A stretch of DNA of 64,000 bases from Aricia agestis (lineage: Eukaryota; Arthropoda; Insecta; Lepidoptera; Lycaenidae), in contig NC_056416.1 in the NCBI RefSeq assembly GCF_905147365.1, positions 2,624,001 to 2,688,000 of the forward strand. The letters run 5' to 3'. How positions within the stretch are numbered: the stretch's first letter is position 1; each line of letters opens with the position of its first letter. Both the position numbers and the translations under genes were made by a program. Below the pieces are notes generated by a model. The model had not been told where the DNA came from and ran no database searches. It worked only from the letters and a program-made list of their open reading frames with translations. Below, in pieces: positions 1 to 11,100 of this stretch.

Positions 1-156
1 ACCATACGTAATATATTATTATATAATAACTATATTATAATAATATATAGTTGATCAATGATGATGCTAAAAATGTTATAAATATTAATTTATGCCATAA
101 ATTATGAAAACTAAGAGTCTGCCAACTGTTTTAAGTAAAACTCACGTACCCTGCGC
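1..156. other. AT-rich sequence, no gene seen
   Basis: The first bases are an AT-rich imperfect palindrome of ATATTAT/ATAATAT type followed by unremarkable intergenic or intronic sequence. Because THOC6 continues off the left edge, this stretch is probably part of a THOC6 intron. Confidence 0.4.
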
Positions 157-603
157 TTAGAAGTACATATCTCTGGTTTTTGACATCCTGATTTCCGGAG
201 GAAGAGCGTTCCAGAGGAGAATAGCCTGGATATTAAAAGAAAAGTGGACGGAACTTGACTTGTAAGAAGGGCAAGTTAAAAGTTGATTTGAAGTGGATCG
301 GAGGTTTTTATCGTGCCTGCTGCAACGGTATTGAAAGTGAGGGGCGAGATATTCGGGAGTATGGGGATGATGCAGCAGTGAATATAGCACACACAGTGCC
401 TGCACAGAGCGGCGCTGACGTACTGGTAACCAGTGTAGCTTGGAGCGATACGAAGAAACATGGTCGAATTTTCGAAGGTTGAATATGAATCGGAGGCAAT
501 TATTAAACAATCGGTCGAGTTTATCGAGTTTGTCGGCATTAAGATCTAAACAGCACACGTCACCATAGTTAATTATAGGAAAGATAAGGGACTGGATCAG
601 CAA
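157..603 (-). pseudogene. non-LTR retrotransposon reverse transcriptase, C-terminal fragment
   Basis: An open frame of 148 residues on the minus strand resembles the C-terminal tail that follows the reverse transcriptase of jockey/CR1-type LINEs. It contains SLIFPIINYGDVCC, then a leucine-rich stretch with LHWLPVRQRR, and LLWNALPPEIR near the end, which are the typical landmarks of that tail. The catalytic RT motifs and the endonuclease are absent, so this is a 5'-truncated, dead copy. It lies downstream of the last visible THOC6 exon and probably inside its next intron. The exact clade is not certain. Confidence 0.75.
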
Positions 604-1537
604 GGTCCTGACCGGAGTGGAAAGGAAATTTTTGAGCCGGTAGATGAATCGTACATATTATGTCGTACTGCCAGATATTTACGTGAAACTTTATTTTTAG
701 ATAATTTTATTTCTCTATTTAAAAAATTAATTAACCCATCAAGCCCCATAAGCTCACCGGTGAGCGAGACACAATAGAATAACAAAAGATTTCCAAGGAT
801 CCACGAATCACGATCGAAGGATTAAAATAATGAAGACGCATTCGAAATTTCGAATATATAAAATATCCAATAATTAATCACACGTCATGTGTAACAGAAG
901 CACTTCAAAACTCTTATTACGTGCGCGGTAAAGGCGCGGTATGTTACACTTGATATGTGTACCTGGGTAGGTACTAATTAGTATGTAACAGGGTATTTGA
1001 AAGATTTTTAATTTATTCTATATTGTTTCTCTCCTTGTTACACTTCTTACAACGTAAACAATAAAACAGAGATGCAAATACATGCCGCCAAGGCCAACAC
1101 AATATTAGTGTAAACTGTGAGCCGATATTTATGAAAATTTAAATCCTTTTTGTTTTTTGAATCAGATTTACATCCGTACACTGAACATTTATTATAATAT
1201 CCCATTGTTTATAAGATAAGTTATCGTTTTACAACACAAAATTCGTAGACAACGCGCCAACGTCACCCCTGTGGGCGCAGGTACACAAACTCCGCGAGTT
1301 TGTGTACGCGGGCCCGCGCCACCCGCTTCCCCGCGGGTACCCCTCCATTGCTCTGCGCAAGTACATTCGTTTCACTACTGTAGGGATATGTCATATTGCT
1401 ATACTGTGATACTGCCTTAGGAAGTAAGCATCTTCTAGTGGTATCATTTTGTTTCTCATTTCACCAATTTAGTAGTGTTCATATTTATTTACAACAAGAA
1501 ATTACATTCTTAAGAATAAACACTACTTTATACTTAC
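604..1537. other. THOC6 intron sequence with a GC-rich hairpin
   Basis: No exon could be recognised here. The next THOC6 exon should begin with the conserved segment after DDWI (Cys-Gly-Gly-Gly in relatives), and I did not find it on the minus strand, so it must lie left of the window. Around 1260-1350 the composition becomes GC-rich, and 1281-1307 is an inverted repeat with 12-base arms (GTACACAAACTC and its complement) around a 3-base loop. Confidence 0.45.
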
Positions 1538-3757
1538 AATCCAATCATCGCCCATAGCAGCAGAGCCAATCCATTTCCCGATATCAGGGCGAGCTATCTT
1601 GCTGTTGGTGTGGGGTTCAATTCTGTTGTACGGCTGCTTCATCCTCATATCCCACAGCAGGACTAAGCCATCTTCACCTGCGGATACCAGTTTCTGGCCA
1701 CTGGAAGATAAAAAGAATGACAATTGATTAAATGAATTAATTTAAAAAAAACTTCTTTCCTTGTTACTGAGATGATTTTAATCAGTGCAGGATTTAAACT
1801 TTTAAGAGTGTAGGCCACTTTATTTCTGTTGCACCATGTACAAAATCTGCCACCATTCTAGGACATGGCCACACCCCAGGATGCTGCCGCTGCTGCATGT
1901 ATGACTACAGGGCTGATTTTAATATTATACTTAGCTTTTGTTTATCTAAAAAGCTTCAGTTTTTGTATTTGCTCTATCAAAAGAACTGCGGGGCTAAAAT
2001 GGTTGCTTTAAATAAATAAAATAATAAAAATAAAATAAAATAAAATCATTTATTTCAGGCTTCTGCGACCCATAACATTACATTTAATTTTTTTTTGAAA
2101 TTTTCGTTACATTACATTATAGTCATTACATTAAAATTACAATACATTTAAAATATATGATTTAGCAATTACATTAAATTGAAATTTTAAAGTTATGTAT
2201 ACTTAATAAAAAATAATAATAAAATAAAAATAGATCAAAATCACAGTCAATCACCATATCATTGTAAGTCTTGTATAAATAAATTTAAAATCATTGTATG
2301 CAATAAATTACTATTTAAAATTAAATTAAAAATTGAACACTTATGAACTAAAAGACATTTAGCAAAACACATTAAATTAAAATTGTAAAGTTAAAATCAT
2401 GTATATATAAAATAATAAAATAAAAAAATAAAATTAATAAAAATGGCAGTTAATCACATCTTTGTATAAATTAATTTAAGATCGTTGTATGTAAGAAGTT
2501 ACTATTAAAAAATTAAATACAAATAATAATAATACTAAACGTTATGCACTGCGCGTAACATGCATACTGCAGCAGTGGTGAACAAAGGGGCAGTCTACTC
2601 ATGATGCTATCATCGCCAGGACGGTGTTGGGGCTGTCCCGCACGCGGCGCACCAGCGACGCGCACCTCTTGCGAATAGTCGCCTGAAAGCCGTCGGTGCG
2701 CGCCGCGGCGAACATGCCGGAGGCTTTGGAGAATCATATATTGAATCATAATATGATTCATTTTTAAACTCCACTTTGAGTATAATTCATATTATAGTGA
2801 TCCGCTTCGATTAATGATTGGTCGCCGCGCGCGAGAGACCAATCATTGATGTAAGCGAATCACTATATGAATTGCACGCAAAGTGGAGTTTGAAAGTGAT
2901 TCACTTCGATTAATGATTGGTCTCCGCGCGCGAGTGCCGCTCGCGGGACCAATCATTAATCTAAGTGAATCACAATATGAATTGCACGCAAAGTGGAGTT
3001 TAAAAATTAATCATATTATGATTAATTATATGATTCTCCAAAGCGACCATTTTAGCCCCGATGTTGGATTGATAAAAAATTCACCCAAGTAACATGTTAG
3101 GCTTAGGTCCCTATATAAGAATGATAGTCATAGGTAAGACATTTATCAATTACTAAGGTTATTATTAGACTATTGTAATCATACTTACTTTCCATGAACA
3201 GAATGTATGAAGTCGCTATGGCCTTCATAGCTCTGAATAAGTCTTCCTTCCTCTAAGTTGTATGAGTGTATGTTGTTGTCTCCACAGCCAGCGTATAATC
3301 TCCCTTCTTCTTCCGAGTACCACAGAGAGTTCACATCACATTGTTCTAGAAGAGAATTTGGGTTAACCTTTATTGTCCAAGATGGTTTGTTCAATTTTGA
3401 ATTTAGAACCGCTTTCCATTCCCATCCTGATATTTCATTGACTGTGCCGACAATTAAAAACTTTTCGACAGTAATTAAACTGCAAATCTGGTTTCCCTCT
3501 TGGAGTTTATGTATATGCTTTGGTTGACTGAAATTCGACGAGAGCAGCTCAATCACCGGATTGAAAATGCAGTCAAGACTGAAAATATAGAAGAAAATAT
3601 TTAATACATCCAAACAGAATCAGTAAATAACAGAATAAAGAAGAAATACGTACTCGAAAACCGCTAACTGGCCGTAAATATTACCGGCTACTAAATATTT
3701 TCCACATGGTGAAAATGTTTGAGAAAGAACGGTATTGTACAATATTTTGTCAAGCAT
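1538..3757 (-). CDS. Thoc6: THO complex subunit 6 (WD40 protein), 5' exons only
   Basis: Three exons are visible: 3654-3757, 3189-3578 and 1538-1700. They join in frame (phases 2, 2, 0) to give 219 residues. Exon 1 starts with MLDKILYNTV and carries FSPCGKYLVAGNIYGQLAVF, very close to the first WD40 blade of THOC6. Exon 2 has RLYAGCGDNNIHSYNLEEGR and YEGHSDFIHSV, the blade that ends in a GH dipeptide. Exon 3 has SAGEDGLVLLWDMR and then ARPDIGKWIGSAAMGDDWI, a THOC6 signature. THOC6 is a beta-propeller subunit of THO/TREX, which couples transcription and splicing to mRNA export in the nucleus. Splice sites are GTACGT, GTAAGT and GTAAGT donors with TTTTCAG and CTTCCAG acceptors. The family is usually 320-350 residues, so about a third, the C-terminal blades, lies beyond the left edge. 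Intron 2 holds a LINE fragment and a palindromic element. Confidence 0.9.
1701..2518. repeat. AT-rich intronic repeat, probable LINE 3' UTR
   Basis: This part of THOC6 intron 2 is A-rich with AAATAAAATAAA runs near 2010-2045. Two related blocks around 2250-2345 and 2455-2520 share the order TTGTATAAAT(T)AATTTAA-GAT(C)-TTGTATG-TTACTATT. They look like diverged direct copies, and their position next to the LINE fragment that follows suggests a LINE 3' untranslated region. Nothing protein-coding is seen. Confidence 0.45.
2519..2718 (-). pseudogene. LINE ORF2 C-terminal fragment
   Basis: Read on the minus strand this GC-rich piece gives MFAAARTDGFQATIRKRC followed by SLVRRVRDSPNTVLAMIAS. This matches the C-terminal end common to lepidopteran LINE reverse transcriptases (ARTDxFQAxIRKR...SLxRRVR.S.N). 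A stop codon interrupts it just before VDCPFVHH, and an (ATT)n-like tail follows at about 2520-2535. It is a 5'-truncated dead copy. Its 5' boundary abuts the palindromic element that starts near 2723. Confidence 0.65.
2723..3044. mobile_element. nested palindromic MITE/foldback element in THOC6 intron 2
   Basis: The outer arms (about 2723-2779 and 2987-3044) are inverted copies of GCTTTGGAGAATCATATA...TTTAAACTCCACTTTG. Between them lie two tandem modules. Each is itself a hairpin whose stem contains GATTAATGATTGGTC and whose loop is CCGCGCGCGAG. The phrase TGAATTGCACGCAAAGTGGAGTTT also occurs twice. The element has no coding capacity. Which transposase moved it is unknown; no target duplication was resolved. 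Confidence 0.7.
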
Positions 3758-3938
3758 AGTTAGAAGCAAAATTCTTTTATATGATCTTCGATAATTTGTA
3801 ACAAATAAAATAATAGAGGTTAGAAATTTATAAACAAACTATTTAAAAGTTGCATCTGTCAAGTGTCAATGTCAAGTGCACATCGAAGCGACGTCTTGTT
3901 TTCTTCCACTGTCCAACTGAGCTGTGGCCTGTGAGAAG
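3758..3938. promoter_or_regulatory. divergent promoter region and probable first (5' UTR) exon of Srrm234
   Basis: THOC6 begins at 3757 on the minus strand, and the plus-strand Srrm234 gene needs an upstream non-coding exon because its ATG exon is preceded by an acceptor at 8109-8110. A good candidate exon ends at 3938 with the donor GAGAAG|GTAATG. Both transcripts would then start inside this roughly 180-bp interval. I see no convincing TATA box. The exon end is inferred from the splice signal only. Confidence 0.45.
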
Positions 3939-4980
3939 GTAATGGAATTCATAAAATTATTTTAATTAAATGCATGACAAATAAACCAGGGCTTCAAACA
4001 CCGGTATTTTTTCATAACGTTATTGCTTCAAGGGCACAGATAACGGTATGAAAATTTACCCGATACTAGAAATAACGGTAAAAATTTGACTGGATTACCG
4101 TTAAATGTTATAACGGTAAATAGGCTTTATAACGGTAAATATATGTTCTTTGATAACGTTACCTTTTGTAAAATAAATACTTAATTTTCAGTATTCAGTA
4201 TGCACAAAATTAAACTAGACGTGTCTGGTGACCAGTAGGTATATATTATAGGAAAAATTACTTCTATTGAGAATGACATGGTCAGTACTCAGTAGTTCAG
4301 TGCTCAGTATCTTTGTTCAAATATTGCTAATTTATGGTTTGTACAGTAAATTATTGTATTGTCAGCACGTGCACCGTGCGCTGGCTGCCGGACGGACTCT
4401 GTTGTTTTGCAGACGATGGGGCGAGGTGGTACACAAAGCACACGACTAGTGGAGATAGAGAGAATAGAGCTAGCTACTGCCTCGCGCCGCCGCGCCGTCT
4501 GCGTTACTGCATGTAAACTGGTTTGTGTGATCCACGGCGGGCAGCCACGGACATGTCGCGCCGCCAGAGCCCGCCGGGGACCTGCGCCTACCTGACCTGC
4601 TTGCCCTTGGTGTGCGTTGGTAATACATATTGTAGGATTCCCTTTGTGCTATTATTATTATATTTGCTAAGCTCCTTATAATATTATCCGTGTTATAATA
4701 CCTACATATTTTGTAAATGCTATCATATAATGTTGTGCTTCCTTTTTTAAATCTGTTAATATTTTTAACTACAGTCTACAAAATATATATGTATTAAACT
4801 TAGAATTCTAGTAATAAATACTAAGACATTACAAATAATTATCCATATTTTGCCAATCCCCCGCATTCAAAACAAATAAAACAAGTAAATAAATACGGAC
4901 ATAATATGTACCTTGCATAATTTTCTGCATTCATTGACTAAACAAATTGCAGCACCATCTTGACTTGTTAAGTCAAAGTT

Positions 4981-5160
4981 ATTTTTAAATGAAAATAAGG
5001 GGGCGAACGAGCAAATGGATCACCTGATGGAAAGCAACTTCCGTCGCCCATGGACACTCGCAGCATCAGAAGAGCTGCAGGTGCGTTGCCAGCCTTTTAA
5101 GAGGGAATAGGGTAATAGGGGAGAGTAGGGAAGAGAAGGGAAGGGGGAGGGGATTATGCC
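4981..5160. repeat. lepidopteran interspersed repeat nested in the hAT element
   Basis: The order GGGCGAACGAGCAAA, TCACCTGATGGAAAGCAAC, CGTCGCCCATGGACACTCG, GAGCTGCAGGTGCGTTGCC and CTTTTAAGAGGG is one I know as a very common dispersed repeat in moth and butterfly genomes. It ends in a G/A-rich simple tract. Its class (SINE or Helitron-derived) is not clear to me. Confidence 0.6.
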
Positions 5161-6052
5161 TCCAGTAAACTCACTCACTCGGCAAAACACAGTGCAAGCG
5201 CTGTTTCACGCCGGTTTTCTGTGAGAACGTGGTATTTCTCCGGTTGAGCCGGCCCATTCGTGCTGAAGCATGGCTCTCCCACGTATATAAAAACTGATGC
5301 TCGGAAGTCGGAAGTTGGGCTGCGAGTGAGATTTGGTGCACGACGCATACCGCTACCTGATACCAGAAAATATCGTTATATTTACCGGTATTTTTACAAC
5401 GATATTTTTTGGATATATTACTAGATATCGATAAAAAGGCCCATTCACGGCAGGCCTGCCTTGCAGTCCGCCGTGAATGGTGTTGCAGGCCTGCACGGCA
5501 GCCTGCAACACCGAGCAGGACACGACCTGAGTCCTGCACAAAGTGTGCAAGCTCCGCCCACCACTTGCAGTCCGCCGCAAAGGACCGTGAATGTGGTTGC
5601 ACTTTGCAGGATGTTTGCAGGCCTGCATTTTGACATTTTGTTTTTTTAATATGGCACATCAGCTATCATGGCACTTCGGCGGAGTATAATATGGCGGGAA
5701 AACAATATTTTATAATACAATAATTTTCAGCATCGTTTTTCTATATTGTTAGGCCTAAAAGTCTAGTCAAAATCTAAGTAAAAGTCAATACAGTCAGGAA
5801 GTCAAGTCGGTCGATTCAGTAAAGTGGTAGACGGTTTACTGAAACTTTCGATGAAGTTTTGGAGGGAACACAAAATAGCACGTTTCTAGATATTGCATCG
5901 CTTTCCCACACTTGTGCACGATAATGAATATCTAATGGTTAACATCCTACCAATATTACGCATTAAAAACCCAGTAAACACAACTTACCCGTTTATTAAC
6001 CCGTAGCCTGCATTCGGTACCGCCGCAAAAGCTACGTCTCGCAATTTTTGAA

Positions 6053-6245
6053 TACAGTTCGACAAGGCTTTATATGAACGTGGCGAGAAAAGGAACTAAA
6101 CGTTTCTATCATAATGCTATACTTAATCTATGATGCTATCATACAAAAACGTTGCATAAACGTTATTTTTGACATGTGTTTGACAGTTCTCTTTTATCAG
6201 CAGGTCAATGTCACCCACGTTCATTTAAAGCCTTGTCGAGCTGTA
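6053..6245. mobile_element. TA-target MITE, copy 1
   Basis: The terminal inverted repeats are TACAGTTCGACAAGGCTTTA at the left and the complement of TTTAAAGCCTTGTCGAGCTGTA at the right. They include the conserved block GAACGTGGCGAGAAAAGGAAC. A related copy lies at 55975-56102. The TA at both ends suggests a Tc1/mariner-type target. It is inserted inside the hAT element, so it is the younger insertion. Confidence 0.7.
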
Positions 6246-6589
6246 TGTAATATTATCTTCGAAAATATTCATTTAAATCATATGCTGTATAGATCTATAT
6301 TAAATCAATAATATATTTAAAGTGTTTAATTAAATAAGGATTAATGCCGTATTAGTTAAAATCGCTTCGAAAATTACCCATTATTTGTTGTAAATGACAC
6401 ATAAGTACATAAGTATACGACAAAAAACTGTTATTGTAGGATATCCTACAAATAATAAAAACTCGTAGGAAATCGTAACTCCCATCCATTACCGTTTTAA
6501 ATTTGGCTCCTTTTGATCTGTCATGTAACGTCAGCCTAGTACCGCTCAAGGTCACCTAAATATTGCAAATGTATTGAAATGTGTACCTA

Positions 6590-6950
6590 AGGTACACTTT
6601 TTTGACAAGTATTGTGGAGCATGTTTTTTGACGGAGTTACTTTTCCTTAGTTTTTATTGTTCGTAGTGTACATATAAATAATTTTCTATTCTATTCTTAA
6701 TAAAACAACGTCAAAAGCGTTTCGATTTGTAAAAAGTACAAACGTTTGTCGTTTGTTTGATGTCTAACAACCGCACTCAGATACGAACATTAATGTTGCA
6801 TAACTGTATAATTATATGATGATTATGATTTATGACACAATAAATACATTATCTGTCAAATTCTATACTTTATTCTTTTAATATTCTATACGTTACTTTC
6901 CTTAGTTTTTATTATTCGTAGGGGTTATCCATAAGAGACAGACATATACC
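6590..6950. repeat. repeat with TTACTTTCCTTAGTTTTTATT motif
   Basis: The phrase CCTTAGTTTTTATT followed by TTCGTAG occurs at about 6645-6665 and 6900-6921, and again at about 42010-42040 with the preceding TTTTTGACACAGTTAC. This is a dispersed repeat family without coding potential. The 6.6-6.9 kb pair lies within the hAT element. Confidence 0.45.
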
Positions 6951-7259
6951 TACCATCGCTGAGTTTTCTGTAGACCTTTTTAATATTATGTACAATACTT
7001 GGTACATTATTTTGATAAAGCTCGTAGGGTTCACCTGCGTTTGCAATGTAAGCGGAAAAAATGTAATTATTTACGACATCACGTCATTAGAAACCCCAAC
7101 AATAACAATATTTCTCCGCTATTTAATGAATGTTATTATACTTATAAACCTTCCTCTTGAATCACTAAGGCTCCCTGAAAATACTTCAATCTGTATATGT
7201 ATGGAAATAATAAGGAGCAAAATCGTGTAAATAAATAAATACTTTAACTGATTTAGTAC

Positions 7260-7352
7260 GGATGACGCGGCAGCCGTGTCATATATGTTTTTCACATGTG
7301 GCGTATGACACGTGAGCCATGTCATTGCGTATGACACGTGAGCCGTGTCATT
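7260..7352. repeat. short tandem GACACGTGAGCC(A/G)TGTCAT repeat
   Basis: Three imperfect units built around CGTATGACACGTG and AGCCGTGTCAT follow each other. Each unit is itself nearly palindromic (GACACGTG; ATGACAC/GTGTCAT). It is part of the hAT interior and no gene is seen in it. Confidence 0.5.
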
Positions 7353-8110
7353 AAAAAAAAACGATTGTTTCTCCCTCAAATTACACTTTAGAAGGTTCTA
7401 ATCTGAACAAAACCATCTTAATTTTCCAAGTAGACCATGCCTATATGCTTCGTTTCGTTACGTATTCGTACTTAGAAGCCCGGATATTGAATTTTGCAAG
7501 TATATCACATCCCTAGATGGACAGCAAAGCAGGATAATGTGGGCTACGTCATTTGGCAGGCCTGGACGGCGGACTGCAAAGCAGGATAATGAATGGGCCA
7601 CTTAAAAAAACCGTTATCTGGCTACTATTATGAAAATACCGGTACGTAACGATATTTTTACGGGTATTCGATAACGTTATGAAGCCCTGAAATAAACTGT
7701 AATTACCGATCGATCATTAATAAACAATAAACATTTTTGGACTTTGGTACAAGTTTGGTTTGGAGTTTGGGAGTAAATGGACTTTGGAGTCCAAACTTTG
7801 CACTTTTTGAAAATTTTATTTTTATTAATGGCAATATGAAATCTGTAAGAGTAGCAACACACGCTAAAAAAAATTAAAAAATTAAAATCCTTCAGGCAAG
7901 ATGGACGTATTTTTTACGTTTTAAATTTATTTTACTGTCCAGTTTAGGTAAGATAAATAAAAGTTTATTTTATGTGTTTGTAATAAACGTATATATTTCG
8001 TAGTTTCTAATAATCATCAAGATTTTTTGTTTAATTTTTATAGCCATAACCACTAAGTCGTAAATGTCAGTGGTTTATTTATAATTTTCTTAATTTTTAT
8101 TTATTTTTAG

Positions 8111-11100
8111 CAATAAAACACACAAAATGTATAATGGAATTGGACTAACGACCCCTAGGGGTTCAGGAACAAATGGTTATGTGCAAAGAAACTGGGCATC
8201 GGTGCGAAAAACCAAAGACAGCGTTAACTATCGCACCGAGGAAGAAATTGCAAAATTGGATTCGGCATCAAATAAACAACCTAATCGAGAAATATTGGAT
8301 CACGAGAGGAAGCGTAAGATCGAAGTGAAGTGTGCAGAACTCGAAGACACCTTAGAAGATCAAGGGTGAGTTTGTTTTTCTAATTTGCTTACAATTTACA
8401 AATATCAACAAAATTATATGACGTGTTCGCATGTTCATTTTGAAGTTCATTAATTTTTTATACTTGGAAACAATTTATACGTACATAATATTATTAATAG
8501 GTCTACCAGAATCTGATGGCAAAAAGTGATGCAGTAAATTGACTCTAGCAATATTGGGGTATTTGTAATAAAACATTTTGATCCTTTTTTTACTTATAGC
8601 GGTTTTTTTCTTATATTCTGTGTGTTATACATGCAAATATAAAAATTTATCCAATAATCAAGGATATTTTTTGAAAATCTGCTGTCAAAAATTGCCATCA
8701 GATCTTAGTAGACCTATACTATGCTTCAATAAATGTCTATAGTCTCCTTAAAGTGTTGTGTTGTGCTAAGGTTAAAGGTACTGCTTTTTAAAAGTACTTT
8801 GGTTAAAATCTTGGTTACTAATGGATTTTTGAATTTGTCCATTATCCTCTTGTCTCTTTGACTTTGATTTAGCAATCTTCTTTCTAGCATCCCAGCATTG
8901 TTCTCATAGAAAAAGTTGTTCATTTTGACGGGCTCATTTGATGGTTTAAAGGGTTGCAGTGTTTACAATAACACACTGTAGAATAGGGATGATGACAAGG
9001 TCAAAGATTAGCGAATTTTGTTAATAAAATAAAGAAATCACGGTAAAAAATAAGTTTTTCCAAAATTTCAGCTTGATAGCATTTGTATTTTTTTTGTTAT
9101 GCGCCTTTAAAGTTGGATATTCAAGTCGAATTTTTTTTCAATTAAATTTCTTAATATTTGTTTACAATTCGATAACTTATGCAATTAAAAGCAATTTTTG
9201 TTATGAAACCACTTTCATAAACGCAATATTTAATATACCTGTCAACCAAAGTTGTCTCCCGATGCGTACAAACTACGAAAGACTGACGTCAGTCTTTCGT
9301 AGCACTTTGTATGGAGCATTTCGGACAGGTCTTTTTTATGAGATATTTGAATTGTCATATCTTGGTGAATTTTTAAGCTATCAGAGTCATTCTTTCAACG
9401 ATGTTCCAATTTTTTAAGTGTCCTTCAATTACCGATAAGAAAAAAAATAGTCATCATGCCTATTCACTGTGAAAGTAGCAATGCTAAAAAGCAAAATTGT
9501 TTGTGATTTGTAATTCGTAATCAAAAAAAGGCGGCTTACATACTCTAAACTCTTAAGTATTATGACTTAGTTTTTTTTAAATCTATTTTTTATGGGGGTT
9601 TTTGTCAATAGACATGTCAACCCCATCGTATCCGCCTCAATGAAATTCACTTACCAACTTCCAGCAACTTCACTTAGTTTTGTTACACATTGTATATTTT
9701 TTACCTCTATGTTCCTAACAGTAAAATTATAAAATGATTTAGTACCCAATTGCTGTGAGCAAAGCCATGAAAAAAGTTACTGTCTGCCCTATTTACCGCA
9801 GACCTACTTTCTCTGTTTTAATCCTATTACTTCCATATTGTTGTTATATTATGTTGCATGATACAACTCAGTGAAGGAACATTTAAAGATTTTTAGGGTT
9901 CCATAACCAAAGGGTAAAAACGGGACCCTATTACTAAGACTTTGTTGTCTGTCCGTTTGAATGTCTGTCTCCAGGCTGTAACTCAAGAACGGCTATAGCT
10001 AGACTTCTGAAATATTCACAGATTATGTATATCTGTTGCCGCTATAACAACAAATACTAAAAATAAAATAAAGTAAATATTTAAGGGAGCCCAAAGTGAT
10101 TTTCTCGTAATCAATAATGGTAACAGCTAGGCACTTGAAAAAAACTTAATTATATTGTTACTTTAATAATTAATAATAAAATTAAATAAAAGTAAATATT
10201 TAAGGGGGGCTCTCATACAAAAAACACAATTTTTTTGTCTACTTTCGCTCTATACTGGTACGGAACCCTTCGTGTGCGAGTCCGACTCACACTTGGCCGA
10301 TTTTTTCTGTTTAAGTGCTTGGTTTGGTTTTCTGTTTAATTAGTCTGCTTCTAGCAGTAGCAAAAAGAATGAAATTAATTGTTAACTGTGGTTACGAGCA
10401 GTAAATCTCCATTACATAATATTGTAATGTAATAAAATAACACTTTTTATATGGTAACTAATATTCTTTGAAGTGATACAAGTGCTTTACCTGCAGCAGT
10501 TTTGCTGAAAAACAATTAAGAGATACCCAAGACCGACATCTTCATCTAAGTAGGTCACGTGGAGTGTTATTCTCAACTTCACTGGCTGTGTTGCGGACTT
10601 GCTAATTACCCAAGGGCGTCGCCAGCCGATGGCGCAGGGGGGGGCAAGTTGACTTTACCTACTACAATTCATACTTTTCTTATTCTCTATAAATTTCTAC
10701 TTATAAAGTACTTTTCACTTGTACTACGAGCCTTACATCTATTACCAGATTTTAATATTATAGTGGTCGTTGTTTGCATTATATTTGGCAACTTTTTTAG
10801 AATCTCCAGGGGGGGGGGCAGTTGCCCCTGCCTGCCCCCCCTTGGCGACGCCCTTGTAATTACCAAGTGTGAAAGGAATGCTCTGGCTGTTTTTATGTTT
10901 ATAAATTGCCATAATTTACATAGATTTTTAGTTGGTGCAAGAGTTGTTGATTTCCCCTGTGTCAACAAAAAAAAAAAGATGCAAGAGTTGTGAGAAATGA
11001 GTTGAATATTCTGCATGTAAGTCGTAGATTCATAAAGTTGTAACTACTGCAGGCTATGTAGGTGTTTCCTACTATACAAGAGTACTTATACTTGTCAGGT

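Larger units (their letters stand above)
3987..7689. mobile_element. 3.7-kb non-autonomous hAT transposon
   Basis: The ends are CAGGGCTTCA and TGAAGCCCTG, a hAT-type terminal inverted repeat. They are flanked on both sides by the identical 8-mer AAATAAAC (3979-3986 and 7690-7697), the target duplication length diagnostic of hAT. Sub-terminal zones (4010-4160 and 7610-7680) are dense in TAACGGTA/TAACGTTA motifs in both orientations, as expected for transposase-binding arrays. No transposase-like frame is present. The middle (5440-5640, echoed at 7555-7600) is rich in GCAGGCCTGC and TTGCAGTCCGCCG. Other repeats are nested inside. It sits in the 5' UTR intron of Srrm234. Confidence 0.88.

Noticed and set aside
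604..1537. search for the last THOC6 exon
   Set aside because: No minus-strand frame here continues the WD40 protein after DDWI, so the exon is taken to lie outside the window.
5171..5659. 162-codon minus-strand frame with many Cys
   Set aside because: It lies in the palindrome-rich core of the hAT element, has no domain, and overlaps several other frames of similar length caused by the GC-rich repeats.
9073..9417. 114-codon hydrophobic frame
   Set aside because: Low-complexity AT-rich codons, no domain, no splice context, and it crosses a 30-bp palindrome.
10559..10993. 144-codon plus-strand frame
   Set aside because: It spans a hAT MITE including its poly-G tract and both duplications; coding is accidental.
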